Assembly (NCBI RefSeq): GCF_022436705.1
Contig: NZ_JAKUHT010000027.1
Coordinates: 1-33,336 of the forward strand
Length of the DNA: 33,336 nucleotides
Source of the DNA: Nocardioides sp. CFH 31398
GTDB taxonomy: Bacteria; Actinomycetota; Actinomycetes; Propionibacteriales; Nocardioidaceae
Direction of reading: 5' to 3'
Position numbers and translations under genes: made by a program. The notes below the pieces were generated by a model. The model searched no databases. It was not told the origin of the DNA and saw nothing but the letters and a program-made list of their open reading frames with translations. Shown here piece after piece: positions 20,949-28,362 of the stretch (positions within the stretch are counted from its first letter, which is position 1; the number at the start of each line of letters is the position of its first letter).

Positions 20949-22082
20949 TCAACAGCCGTTCGCCGCCTGCAGGGCCTCGAGGTTGGAGCGCATGAGGGAA
21001 AGGTAGTCCTGGTCGGCGGTCTGGTCGCTCAGGCCCTCGATCGGGTCGAGCGTGCTCATCTCGACGCCGAGGTCGTCGGCGAGCGACTGCGCGGCCTCGG
21101 GGCTGGCCAGGGTCTCGGAGAACACGGTCGTCACGCCCTCGTCGCGGGCGAGCTCCTCGATCTCCGCGCGGGCCGCGGGGGTGGGCTCGGCGTCCGGGGT
21201 GAGGCCGGTGATGGCCTCGAAGGTGAGCCCGTACTTGCCGAGGTAGCCGAAGGCCCCGTGGTTGACGACGACGAGGTCCCGCTCGCACGAGGCCAGCCCG
21301 TCGGCGTACGCCGCGTCGAGGTCGGTCAGCTCCTCGCGCAGCGCGGCGGCGTTGTCGGCGTAGGTCCCGGCCCCCTCGGGGTCGATCTCGCCGAGCGACT
21401 CCGCCACCGCGTCGGCGAGGTCGGCCATGCGCATCGGGTCCTGCCAGAAGTGCGGGTCCAGGTCCCCGTGGTCGTGGTCCTCCTCCGAGGCGGGCCGGAC
21501 CGTCAGGGTGCCGCCCGAGGACGCCGCGGCGTCCTCGTCGTGGGAGTGGCCGTCGTCCTCGGAGTGGCCGTGCTCGTCCTCGGAGTGCTCGTCCTCGGAG
21601 TGCTCGTCGGAGTGACCCTCCTCGGAGTGCTCCTCCTCGGAGTGCTCCTCGCCCTCGTGGGAGTGGTCGTGGCCGTCCTCCGCCTCCTCCGAGGCGGGGA
21701 TCAGCTCGACGACGTCCGCGGCGTCGAGCGTCGCCGAGGGACCGTTCTCCTCGACGGCCGCGTCGACGGCGACCTGGAACCCGGACTCGAAGACGACGAG
21801 GTCGGCGTCGGTGATCTCGGCGGTCTCGCCGATGCCGAGCTCGAGGTCGTGCGGCTCGGCGCCGGGCGTGGTCAGGTTCGCCACGTCGGCCCGGTCGCCC
21901 GCGACCTGCTCGGTGGCCCACGCCAGGGGGTAGAACGCGGCGACCACCTGCGGGCTGCCGTCGGACGCGGCGGCCGCGCCGTCGTCGGCGCCGGTCAGGG
22001 CGCCGCAGCCCGAGAGGGTCAGGACGGCGCAGAGCCCGAGGGCGGCCGGGGCGAGCAGGCGGGAGCGGGGACGACGAGGCAT
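20949..22082 (-). CDS. znuA: zinc ABC transporter substrate-binding lipoprotein
   Basis: A 377-residue cluster A-I metal-binding lipoprotein. The signal peptide ends in the lipobox LSGC (about residue 26). AAFYPLAWATEQVAGD and the metal-ligand segments GAEPHDLEL, DLDPHFWQDP and VNHGAFGYLGKYG supply the His ligands; the C-terminal Asp/Glu region (FSETLAS, STLDPIEGL) completes the site. A long loop (about residues 136-205) is built from repeats of the EHSED type and very rich in His/Glu/Asp, as in zinc-specific members but longer than usual. ATG at 22082 is chosen; the alternative TTG at 22097 lies inside the operator. The operon order is znuA-znuC-znuB-zur. Confidence 0.95.
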   Translation of the reverse strand: MPRRPRSRLLAPAALGLCAVLTLSGCGALTGADDGAAAASDGSPQVVAAFYPLAWATEQVAGDRADVANLTTPGAEPHDLELGIGETAEITDADLVVFESGFQVAVDAAVEENGPSATLDAADVVELIPASEEAEDGHDHSHEGEEHSEEEHSEEGHSDEHSEDEHSEDEHGHSEDDGHSHDEDAAASSGGTLTVRPASEEDHDHGDLDPHFWQDPMRMADLADAVAESLGEIDPEGAGTYADNAAALREELTDLDAAYADGLASCERDLVVVNHGAFGYLGKYGLTFEAITGLTPDAEPTPAARAEIEELARDEGVTTVFSETLASPEAAQSLADDLGVEMSTLDPIEGLSDQTADQDYLSLMRSNLEALQAANGC

Positions 22083-22118
22083 GACAACGATTCTCAACGC
22101 GACTGAGAATCGGTGTCA
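22082..22118. promoter_or_regulatory. double Zur-box-like operator and divergent promoter region
   Basis: TGACAACGATTCTCA (22082-22096) and TGAGAATCGGTGTCA (22104-22118) are inverted copies of one 15-bp sequence (14 of 15 match) separated by ACGCGAC. Each resembles the actinobacterial Zur/Fur-box pattern TGAxAATx(5)TCA. The first touches the A of the znuA ATG. On the minus strand TTGACA (22119-22114) followed after 17-18 nt by TGAGAAT can serve as -35/-10, so the boxes overlay the znuA promoter. The same symmetry gives ATGACA-17-TGAGAA on the plus strand, towards the ABM gene. Confidence 0.8.
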
Positions 22119-22143
22119 AACCGGCGTCTGGGAGGCTGGCCCG

Positions 22144-22464
22144 GTGCTCGTGGTCACCAGGTTCCGGGTCGCCGACGCCGACGTCCCCGCCTTCCGCGCG
22201 GACGTCGAGGCGGCCCACGCGCTGCTCGCCGCCCGCCCCGGCTACGTCGGCGGGGAGGTGGGCCGCAACGTCGACGAGCCGGACCTCTGGGTCCTGTCCA
22301 CGCGGTGGGTGCACGTCGGCGCCTACCGCCGCGCCCTGTCGTCGTACGACGTCAAGCTCGGCGCCGTCCCGCTGCTGTCGCGGGCCCTCGACGAGCCCAG
22401 TGCGTACGAGGTGCTGGAGCCCGGAGGCGCGGGGAACGACCACGGAGCCCGCTCGCTAGGCTGA
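22144..22464 (+). CDS. antibiotic-biosynthesis-monooxygenase (ABM) family protein
   Basis: A 106-residue dimeric ferredoxin-like protein of the ABM family (LVVTRFRVADADVPAFRADVEAAHALLAARPGYVGGEVGRN is the typical strand-helix opening; WVLSTRWVHVGAYRRAL the second half). Such proteins include small cofactor-free oxygenases and haem-degrading enzymes, but many have no known role. GTG at 22144 has GGGAGG 9 nt upstream; an ATG at 22081 would run through the operator and is rejected. It is divergent from znuA and shares the double Zur box, so it may respond to zinc. A TAGGCT box for glyS lies inside its last codons. Confidence 0.8.
   Translation: MLVVTRFRVADADVPAFRADVEAAHALLAARPGYVGGEVGRNVDEPDLWVLSTRWVHVGAYRRALSSYDVKLGAVPLLSRALDEPSAYEVLEPGGAGNDHGARSLG
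22457..22462 (+). promoter_or_regulatory. -10 box TAGGCT for glyS
   Basis: TAGGCT lies within the last codons of the ABM gene, 54 nt before the glyS GTG. Unlike its neighbours, glyS would then have a short untranslated leader (about 48 nt) and a Shine-Dalgarno sequence. Confidence 0.45.
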
Positions 22465-22516
22465 ACCCTTGCGCGTCCGGCAGCCGGTCGGACGCCGAGA
22501 CCCAGGAGCGAACCCC

Positions 22517-23929
22517 GTGGCCAAGCCGCCTCCCAGCACCCTCGACCAGGTCGTCTCCCTCGCCAAGCGGCGGGGATTCGTGTACCCCTGCGGCGAGATC
22601 TACGGCGGCACGAAGTCGGCCTGGGACTACGGCCCGCTGGGCGTCGAGCTGAAGGAGAACATCAAGCGCCAGTGGTGGCGCTCGATGGTCCACTCGCGCG
22701 ACGACGTGGTCGGTCTGGACTCCTCGGTCATCCTCCCGACCCGCACCTGGGAGGCCAGCGGCCACCTCAAGACGTTCTCCGACCCGCTGGTCGAGTGCCA
22801 GTCCTGCCACAAGCGGTTCCGCGAGGACCACCTGCAGGAGGAGTACGCCGGCCGCAAGGGCTCCGAGGACAACCCGATCGACCCCGACTCGGTGGACATC
22901 AACGAGCTGGTGCCCTGCCCGAACTGCGGCACGCGCGCGGCGTGGACCGAGCCGCGGCAGTTCAACATGATGCTGAAGACCTACCTCGGCGTCATCGAGG
23001 ACGAGTCCGGGCTGCACTACCTGCGCCCCGAGACCGCCCAGGGCATCTTCCTGAACTTCGCGAACGTGGTGACCTCGAGCCGCCAAAAGCCGCCCTTCGG
23101 CATCGCCCAGATGGGCAAGAGCTTCCGCAACGAGATCACGCCGGGCAACTTCATCTTCCGCACCCGCGAGTTCGAGCAGATGGAGATGGAGTACTTCGTC
23201 AAGCCCGGGGAGGACGAGGAGCTGCACCAGCACTGGATCGACACCCGGACCGCCTGGTACACCGACCTCGGCATCGACCCGGCGAACATCCGCCACTTCG
23301 AGCACCCGAAGGAGAAGCTCTCCCACTACTCGAAGCGCACGGTCGACATCGAGTACCGCTTCGGCTTCTCCGAGCGCGACTTCGAGGAGCTCGAGGGCAT
23401 CGCGAACCGCACCGACTTCGACCTCACCCAGCACAGCGAGTACTCGGGCCAGGACCTGTCGTACTTCGACCAGGCCGCCGGCGAGCGCTACGTCCCGTAC
23501 GTGATCGAGCCCGCGGCCGGTCTCACCCGCTCGCTGATGGCCTTCCTCATCGACGCGTTCCACGTCGACGAGGCGCCGAACACCAAGGGTGGCGTCGACA
23601 AGCGGACCGTGCTGCGCCTCGACCCGCGTCTCGCGCCGATCAAGGTCGCGGTGCTGCCGCTGTCGCGCAACGCCGACCTGTCCCCGAAGGCCCGCGCCCT
23701 CGCGACGGAGCTGCGCCGGACCTGGAACGTCGACTTCGACGACTCCGGGGCGATCGGCCGCCGCTACCGCCGCCAGGACGAGGTCGGGACGCCGTACTGC
23801 GTGACGGTCGACTTCGAGACGCTCGAGGACGGCGCCGTCACGGTGCGCGAGCGCGACACGATGACGCAGGAGCGCGTCAGCCTCGAGGGCATCTCGGCGT
23901 ACTTCGCCACGCGCCTGCTCGGCTGCTGA
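22517..23929 (+). CDS. glyS: glycyl-tRNA synthetase (class II, alpha2 type)
   Basis: A 470-residue GlyRS that charges tRNA-Gly in the cytosol. The start region LAKRRGFVYPCGEIYGGTKSAWDYGPLGVELK is the class signature; the class II motifs follow (motif 2 SFRNEITPGNFIFRTREFEQMEMEYF; motif 3 near EPAAGLTRSLMAFL). A zinc-binding-type insert has CQSCHKRF and CPNCGT. The anticodon-binding domain lies at the C-terminus (RLAPIKVAVLPL onward). GTG at 22517 has AGGAG 8 nt upstream. The order zur-glyS-dus-dgt-dnaG is conserved in actinobacteria. Confidence 0.97.
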   Translation: MAKPPPSTLDQVVSLAKRRGFVYPCGEIYGGTKSAWDYGPLGVELKENIKRQWWRSMVHSRDDVVGLDSSVILPTRTWEASGHLKTFSDPLVECQSCHKRFREDHLQEEYAGRKGSEDNPIDPDSVDINELVPCPNCGTRAAWTEPRQFNMMLKTYLGVIEDESGLHYLRPETAQGIFLNFANVVTSSRQKPPFGIAQMGKSFRNEITPGNFIFRTREFEQMEMEYFVKPGEDEELHQHWIDTRTAWYTDLGIDPANIRHFEHPKEKLSHYSKRTVDIEYRFGFSERDFEELEGIANRTDFDLTQHSEYSGQDLSYFDQAAGERYVPYVIEPAAGLTRSLMAFLIDAFHVDEAPNTKGGVDKRTVLRLDPRLAPIKVAVLPLSRNADLSPKARALATELRRTWNVDFDDSGAIGRRYRRQDEVGTPYCVTVDFETLEDGAVTVRERDTMTQERVSLEGISAYFATRLLGC

Positions 23930-23957
23930 ACACCCACGGAGAGGCATCCGCTGCGCC

Positions 23958-24755
23958 ATGATCACCCGTGTGACCCGACGCCCGACCCTGCCCCGGACCA
24001 CCCCGCGCGCGGCCCTCGCCGCCGCCGGGGTGCTGCTCGCCGCGAGCGCGCTCGCGGGGTGCTCCTCGTCGGACTCCGAGCCCGGGGACGAGGCGCCCGC
24101 GGGTGGCTCGACCGAGGTCCCCAGCCTCGACCAGGCGGCCGAGGTGTACCCCGAGGTCCCCGGTGCGCCCGAGCTCACGCCACCCGGCACGGAGCTCGCG
24201 TTCGGCGACGAGGCCGAGGTGGCATGGCAGCCGCGCGAGGGCACCGTCGGCGCGCTGAAGATGAAGGTCATCGGCGTCGAGGAGCGTTCGCTCGACGAGT
24301 TCTCCGCCTTCGAGATGAACCGGGCGGTGAGCCAGTCACGGCCCTACTTCGTGACCGTGCGTGCCGAGAACGTCGGCGAGACCGAGCTGGGTGGCGTGGG
24401 CATCCCGCTGTACCTGCTGGACAGCCGCGACACCCTCGTCGAGCGGTCGGTGTTCGGCAGCGAGTTCACCCCGTGCCCCAGCGAGGAGCTGCCCCGCCGC
24501 TTCGGCGAGGGCGACGTGACGAAGACGTGCCTGGTCTTCCTGGCACCCCGCGGCAGCGAGGCGGAGGCCGTCAGCTTCCGCCCCACCGAGGAGTTCGACC
24601 CGATCACGTGGACCGGGGAGATCACCCCGCCCGCGCAGCCCGAGGATCGCCGGCGCGGTGGGCAGCAGGACGGCGGCCGGGGCGGCCAGCAGGGCGGTCA
24701 GCAGGGCGCTCAGCAGGGCCGGCAGGGCGGCGGTGGCGGGGGCGACGGTCGATGA
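23958..24755 (+). CDS. secreted lipoprotein of unknown function, Gln/Gly-rich tail
   Basis: A 265-residue lipoprotein. The signal peptide has the lipobox LAGC (about residue 35), followed by an acidic Ser/Gly linker. The middle (GALKMKVIGVEE; SRPYFVTVRAENVGETELGGVGIPLYLLDSRD) has the beta-sandwich style of DUF4352/telomere-protection-like exported domains, with two Cys (FTPCPSEE, TKTCLVFL) probably disulfide-linked. The last ~35 residues are a Gln/Gly repeat (GGQQGGQQGAQQGRQGG). Neither ligand nor role can be told. ATG at 23958 has GGAGAGG about 12 nt upstream; GTG at 23970 is an alternative start. It overlaps the next gene by ATGA. Confidence 0.75.
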   Translation: MITRVTRRPTLPRTTPRAALAAAGVLLAASALAGCSSSDSEPGDEAPAGGSTEVPSLDQAAEVYPEVPGAPELTPPGTELAFGDEAEVAWQPREGTVGALKMKVIGVEERSLDEFSAFEMNRAVSQSRPYFVTVRAENVGETELGGVGIPLYLLDSRDTLVERSVFGSEFTPCPSEELPRRFGEGDVTKTCLVFLAPRGSEAEAVSFRPTEEFDPITWTGEITPPAQPEDRRRGGQQDGGRGGQQGGQQGAQQGRQGGGGGGDGR

Positions 24756-25900
24756 CGGCCGCCGTGACCCCGCACCCCGGCCTCGACGTCGGTCGGCTGC
24801 ACCTCGACGTGCCGGTGGTGCTGGCCCCCATGGCCGGCGTGACCAACGCGGCGTACCGCCGCCTGTGCGCCGAGCAGGGCGCCGGGCTGTACGTCTGCGA
24901 GATGATCACCTCCCGCGGCATCGTCGAGCGCGACGAGCACACGATGCGGATGCTGGTCTTCGACGAGGTCGAGACCACCCGGTCGGTGCAGCTCTACGGG
25001 ACCGACCCCGTCTACATGGGCAAGGCGGCGGAGATCCTCTGCGCCGAGCACGGCGTCGACCACGTCGACCTGAACTTCGGCTGCCCCGTGCCCAAGGTCA
25101 CCCGCAAGGGCGGGGGCGGGGCGCTGCCGTGGAAGCGCGGCCTGCTCGCCGAGATCCTCGACGCGGTCGTCGCGGCCTGCGAGCCGTACGGCGTGCCGGT
25201 GACCATGAAGACGAGGCTCGGGCTGGACCGCGACCACCTCACGTACGCCGACGCCGGCCGGATCGCGCAGGAGTCCGGCTGTGCGGCGATCGCGCTCCAC
25301 GGGCGCACCGTCGAGCAGTCCTACTCGGGCGAGGCGGACTGGGAGCCCATCGGCGAGCTCGTCGCCGACCTCGACATCCCCGTCCTCGGCAACGGCGACG
25401 TCTGGGAGGCGGACGACGCCCTGCGGATGGTGGCGACCACCGGGGCCGCCGGCGTCGTCGTCGGCCGGGGCTGCCTCGGCCGTCCGTGGCTGTTCGCCGA
25501 CCTGGCCGCCGCCTTCACCGGGGCGCCCCGCCCGCCGCTGCCGACGCTGGGCGAGGTGGCCGCGATGATGCGCCGGCACGCCGAGCTGCTCGGCGGGCTG
25601 ATGGGGGAGGAGCGCGGCTGCGTCGAGCTCCGCAAGCACGTCTCCTGGTACCTCAAGGGTTTCCCGGCGGGCGGCGAGCTGCGTCGCTCGCTCGCCACCG
25701 TCAGCTCGCTCGCGGCGCTCGACGACCTGCTGGCGCAGCTCGACCCGACGGCGCCGTACCCGGTCTCCGAGCTAGGGTCGCCGCGCGGGCGCCAGGGCTC
25801 CCCGCGCCGCAGGGTCGCGCTCCCCGAGGGCTGGCTGGACGACGCCGACGGCGCCGGGACGGGGGTCGCCGAGGACGCGGGGGAGACCTCGGGAGGCTGA
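24752..25900 (+). CDS. dusB: tRNA-dihydrouridine synthase
   Basis: A 382-residue flavoenzyme reducing uridines in the tRNA D-loop with FMN and NADPH. VVLAPMAGVTNAAYRRLC is the family opening. LNFGCPVPKVTRKGGGGAL carries the catalytic Cys. VTMKTRLGLD, IALHGRTVEQSYSG, VLGNGDVWEADDAL and VVVGRGCLGRPWLF are the FMN-barrel motifs. The C-terminal helical domain (RKHVSWYLKGFPAG) follows; the last ~45 residues are a low-complexity tail. ATG at 24752 overlaps the lipoprotein stop. Which uridine it modifies cannot be read from sequence; the DusB name follows the usual annotation of the single actinobacterial Dus. Confidence 0.95.
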   Translation: MTAAVTPHPGLDVGRLHLDVPVVLAPMAGVTNAAYRRLCAEQGAGLYVCEMITSRGIVERDEHTMRMLVFDEVETTRSVQLYGTDPVYMGKAAEILCAEHGVDHVDLNFGCPVPKVTRKGGGGALPWKRGLLAEILDAVVAACEPYGVPVTMKTRLGLDRDHLTYADAGRIAQESGCAAIALHGRTVEQSYSGEADWEPIGELVADLDIPVLGNGDVWEADDALRMVATTGAAGVVVGRGCLGRPWLFADLAAAFTGAPRPPLPTLGEVAAMMRRHAELLGGLMGEERGCVELRKHVSWYLKGFPAGGELRRSLATVSSLAALDDLLAQLDPTAPYPVSELGSPRGRQGSPRRRVALPEGWLDDADGAGTGVAEDAGETSGG

Positions 25901-25911
25901 GGCCGCGGCCT

Positions 25912-25927
25912 CCCCGGGCCCCCGGGG
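25912..25927 (+). terminator. hairpin after the dus gene
   Basis: CCCCGG-GCCC-CCGGGG, a perfect 6-bp stem with a 4-nt loop, 12 nt after the stop; just before it is a 14-nt perfect palindrome (25899-25912). No U-tract. Confidence 0.5.
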
Positions 25928-26106
25928 TGGACCACACAGGGCCCTCCGTGGCCCCTCCGTGCGCCTGAGGTGGCCCGGGTCACGCCATCCGGGTGCGATT
26001 GGGAGCGCCCAGGTGGTATGTGCTTGACTGCTGGCCGCTGTCCGGGTCCTCCCCCATGCTCGTCGCCCGGCCGTCCCCCGTCAGCAACAGCAGAGGAAAC
26101 CGCGCT

Positions 26107-27033
26107 GTGGCAAAGCCCCGCCCGAAGCACCGTGCTGCCAAGCACCGCGCCGAGAAGCCCCGCCCGACCCGAGCCGCCGGGACCGCCCTTGTCGCCGCCC
26201 CCGTCGCCGCGACCGTGACGGTCGGCGCCATCGGCGTCGGCCTGTCGACCGGCGCCGCCGACGACACCCGCGTCGTGGTCAGCGAGGCCAGCGGGTTCGA
26301 GACGATCGGCGAGCGCGAGGTCGGCACCAGCCGCTCCGGCGAGCGTGAGGCCGAGGCGCCCGAGACGACCGCCGCCGAGGAGCAGGCGGCCCGGGCCGCG
26401 CGGGCGGCGGAGCGCCAGCAGGAGCAGCGCGAGGCCGAGCAGGCCGAGACCCTGCAGGCCGTCCGCCAGGCCGACGACCAGCTGTGGACCACCACCGAGC
26501 TGAACATCTGGACGGACTCCGAGGAGGCCGGGGCCGAGCAGCTCGGCGTACTCGACAGCGCGAAGAAGGTGCTGGTCACGGGCCGCTCCGAGGACGGCCG
26601 CGAGGAGATCGTCCTCGACGGGCAGTCCCGCTGGGTGACCGCCGGCTACCTGTCGGCCGAGAAGCCCGCGGAGACCGGGCTCGACGTCGAGTGCACCAAC
26701 GGCACGACCTACGCCACCCCGGTCAGCCAGAACATCGTCGACGTCCACCGCGTGGTGTGCGGCAACTTCCCCGAGATCAGCACGTACGGGACGCTGCGCA
26801 GCGACGGCGAGCACGCCCAGGGCATCGCGATGGACATCATGGTGTCCGGCGACCGCGGCTGGGAGGTCGCGAACTTCCTCCAGGCCAACGCGGCCGAGCT
26901 GGGCATCAACTACCTCATCTACTCCCAGCAGATCTGGTCGGTGGAGCGCAGCGGCGAGGGCTGGCGGGGCATGGAGGACCGCGGGTCCACCACGGCCAAC
27001 CACTACGACCACGTGCACGTCACGACCTACTGA
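26107..27033 (+). CDS. secreted protein with ARB_07466-like C-terminal domain
   Basis: A 308-residue exported protein. A very basic N-terminus (KPRPKHRAAKHRAEKPRP) precedes one membrane helix (about residues 25-45). An Ala/Glu/Arg/Gln-rich coiled coil (about 90-118) and an SH3-like segment (LNIWTDS, RWVTAGYLS; about 125-175) follow. The C-terminal ~110 residues (VVCGNFPEISTYGT; EHAQGIAMDIMVSGDRGWEVANF; TANHYDHVHVT) match the ARB_07466-like domain of actinobacterial cell-wall proteins, with the H-x6-D and HxH pattern of M15/VanY-type peptidases. Enzymatic activity is unproven; a cell-wall-directed role is likely. GTG at 26107 has GAGGA 9 nt upstream; an earlier in-frame GTG (25993) is less likely. 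Confidence 0.82.
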   Translation: MAKPRPKHRAAKHRAEKPRPTRAAGTALVAAPVAATVTVGAIGVGLSTGAADDTRVVVSEASGFETIGEREVGTSRSGEREAEAPETTAAEEQAARAARAAERQQEQREAEQAETLQAVRQADDQLWTTTELNIWTDSEEAGAEQLGVLDSAKKVLVTGRSEDGREEIVLDGQSRWVTAGYLSAEKPAETGLDVECTNGTTYATPVSQNIVDVHRVVCGNFPEISTYGTLRSDGEHAQGIAMDIMVSGDRGWEVANFLQANAAELGINYLIYSQQIWSVERSGEGWRGMEDRGSTTANHYDHVHVTTY

Positions 27034-27043
27034 GGCGGGCCGG

Positions 27044-27049
27044 TAGCGT
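27044..27049 (+). promoter_or_regulatory. -10 box TAGCGT of dgt (leaderless)
   Basis: TAGCGT ends 7 nt before the GTG at 27057; it lies in the loop of a GGCGGG/CCCGCC hairpin (27034-27055) that may end the previous transcript. Confidence 0.55.
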
Positions 27050-27056
27050 CCCGCCG

Positions 27057-28352
27057 GTGGACCTCGACGCGTCGTACGACTCCCGTGCGCGCGAGCGTCT
27101 CGTCGGCGAGCCGCCGAAGCGGGTCGACTCCCCGGACCGCACCGCCTTCGAGCGCGACCGCGCCCGCCTCGTCCACGCCGCCTCGACGCGGCGGCTAGCG
27201 GCCAAGACGCAGGTCGTCGGACCGGGCACCGACGACTTCGTCCGCAACCGGCTGACCCACAGCCTCGAGGTCGCGCAGATCTCCCGCGACCTGGCCCGGG
27301 CGCTGGGGTGCCACCCGGACGTCGCCGAGTCCGCCGCGCTCGCGCACGACCTCGGCCACCCGCCGTTCGGCCACAACGGGGAGCGGCTGCTCGCCGAGGT
27401 GGGCGGCGCCTGCGGAGGTTTCGAGGGGAACGCCCAGACCTGGCGGCTGCTGACCCGGCTGGAGTCGAAGACCGTGCGCCCCGACGGCCGGTCGGCCGGG
27501 CTCAACCTCAGCCGCGCTGTGCTCGACGCCTGCACGAAGTACCCCTGGACCCGCGACGAGGCCCTGGCGACGGGGCTGCGGCCCGGTGGCGCCCACGGCG
27601 ACGGGTCGCCGCGCGTCGTCGTCAAGTTCGGTGTCTACGACGACGACGTCGACGTGTTCACCTGGATGCGGGACGGCGTCGACGGCCGGCGCCAGTGCGT
27701 CGAGGCGCAGGTCATGGACCTCGCCGACGACGTCGCCTACTCGGTCCACGACGTCGAGGACGGCGTGGTGGCGGGCCGGGTGGACCTCGCCGAGGTCCGC
27801 GCCGACCCCTCCGCGGTCTGGGAGACGGTCCGGTCGTGGTACCTGCCCGACGCCGACGACGCGGCGCTCGACGCGGCGCTGGACGGTCTCGCCGGGGTCG
27901 CCGGCTGGCCCGCCGGCCCGTACGACGGGTCGCGGGCCGGGCTGGCCGCGCTCAAGAACCTGACCAGCGACCTCATCGGACGCTTCTGCCACGCGGTGCA
28001 GAGCGCGACCGTGGCCGCCGCCGGCTCAGGCCCCCTCGTGCGCCACGCCGGCGACATCGTCGTCCCCGACGCCACCGCCACCGAGATCGCGGTCCTCAAG
28101 GGGGTCGCGGCGCACTACGTGATGCGGGCCGACGACCGGGTCGCGCTCATGGCCCGCGAGCGCGAGCTCCTCGCCGAGCTGGTGGCCGCGATGCTGGAGC
28201 GCGGACCGGACGCCCTCGACGTCCCGTTCGCGGACGACTGGCGCGCCGCCGGCGACGACGCGTCGCGGCTGCGGGTCGTCCTCGACCAGGTCGCCTCCCT
28301 CACGGACGCCAGTGCGCTGGCCCGGCACCGGGCGCTCGTCGGGTTCTCCTAG
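27057..28352 (+). CDS. dgt: deoxyguanosinetriphosphate triphosphohydrolase-like protein
   Basis: A 431-residue HD-domain hydrolase that splits dNTPs (typically dGTP) into nucleoside and triphosphate. RLTHSLEVAQI gives metal ligand H68, and LAHDLGHPPFGHNGE holds the HD pair H97-D98 plus the family-specific His run. The third Asp ligand is in VMDLADDVAYSVHDVEDG. GGFEGNAQTWRLLTRLE is the dGTPase signature. GTG at 27057 follows a TAGCGT box by 7 nt and has no Shine-Dalgarno sequence. Its stop TAG is itself part of the -10 box (TAGGCT) of the next gene. It lies in the conserved dgt-dnaG neighbourhood. Confidence 0.95.
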   Translation: MDLDASYDSRARERLVGEPPKRVDSPDRTAFERDRARLVHAASTRRLAAKTQVVGPGTDDFVRNRLTHSLEVAQISRDLARALGCHPDVAESAALAHDLGHPPFGHNGERLLAEVGGACGGFEGNAQTWRLLTRLESKTVRPDGRSAGLNLSRAVLDACTKYPWTRDEALATGLRPGGAHGDGSPRVVVKFGVYDDDVDVFTWMRDGVDGRRQCVEAQVMDLADDVAYSVHDVEDGVVAGRVDLAEVRADPSAVWETVRSWYLPDADDAALDAALDGLAGVAGWPAGPYDGSRAGLAALKNLTSDLIGRFCHAVQSATVAAAGSGPLVRHAGDIVVPDATATEIAVLKGVAAHYVMRADDRVALMARERELLAELVAAMLERGPDALDVPFADDWRAAGDDASRLRVVLDQVASLTDASALARHRALVGFS

Positions 28353-28355
28353 GCT
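28350..28355 (+). promoter_or_regulatory. -10 box TAGGCT overlapping the dgt stop codon
   Basis: TAGGCT includes the dgt TAG and ends 7 nt before the GTG at 28363, so the dehydrogenase mRNA is probably leaderless. Confidence 0.55.
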
Positions 28356-28362
28356 GACGCGG

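Noticed and set aside
22081..22143. N-terminal extension of the ABM protein from ATG 22081
   Set aside because: It would translate the double Zur box and overlap the znuA start; GTG 22144 has a good Shine-Dalgarno sequence and matches the domain start.
25901..26106. Cyclic-di-AMP (ydaO-type) riboswitch before the ARB_07466-like gene
   Set aside because: Such switches occur before actinobacterial cell-wall genes, but the stretch is short and I could not fit the conserved helices; a covariance-model search would settle it.
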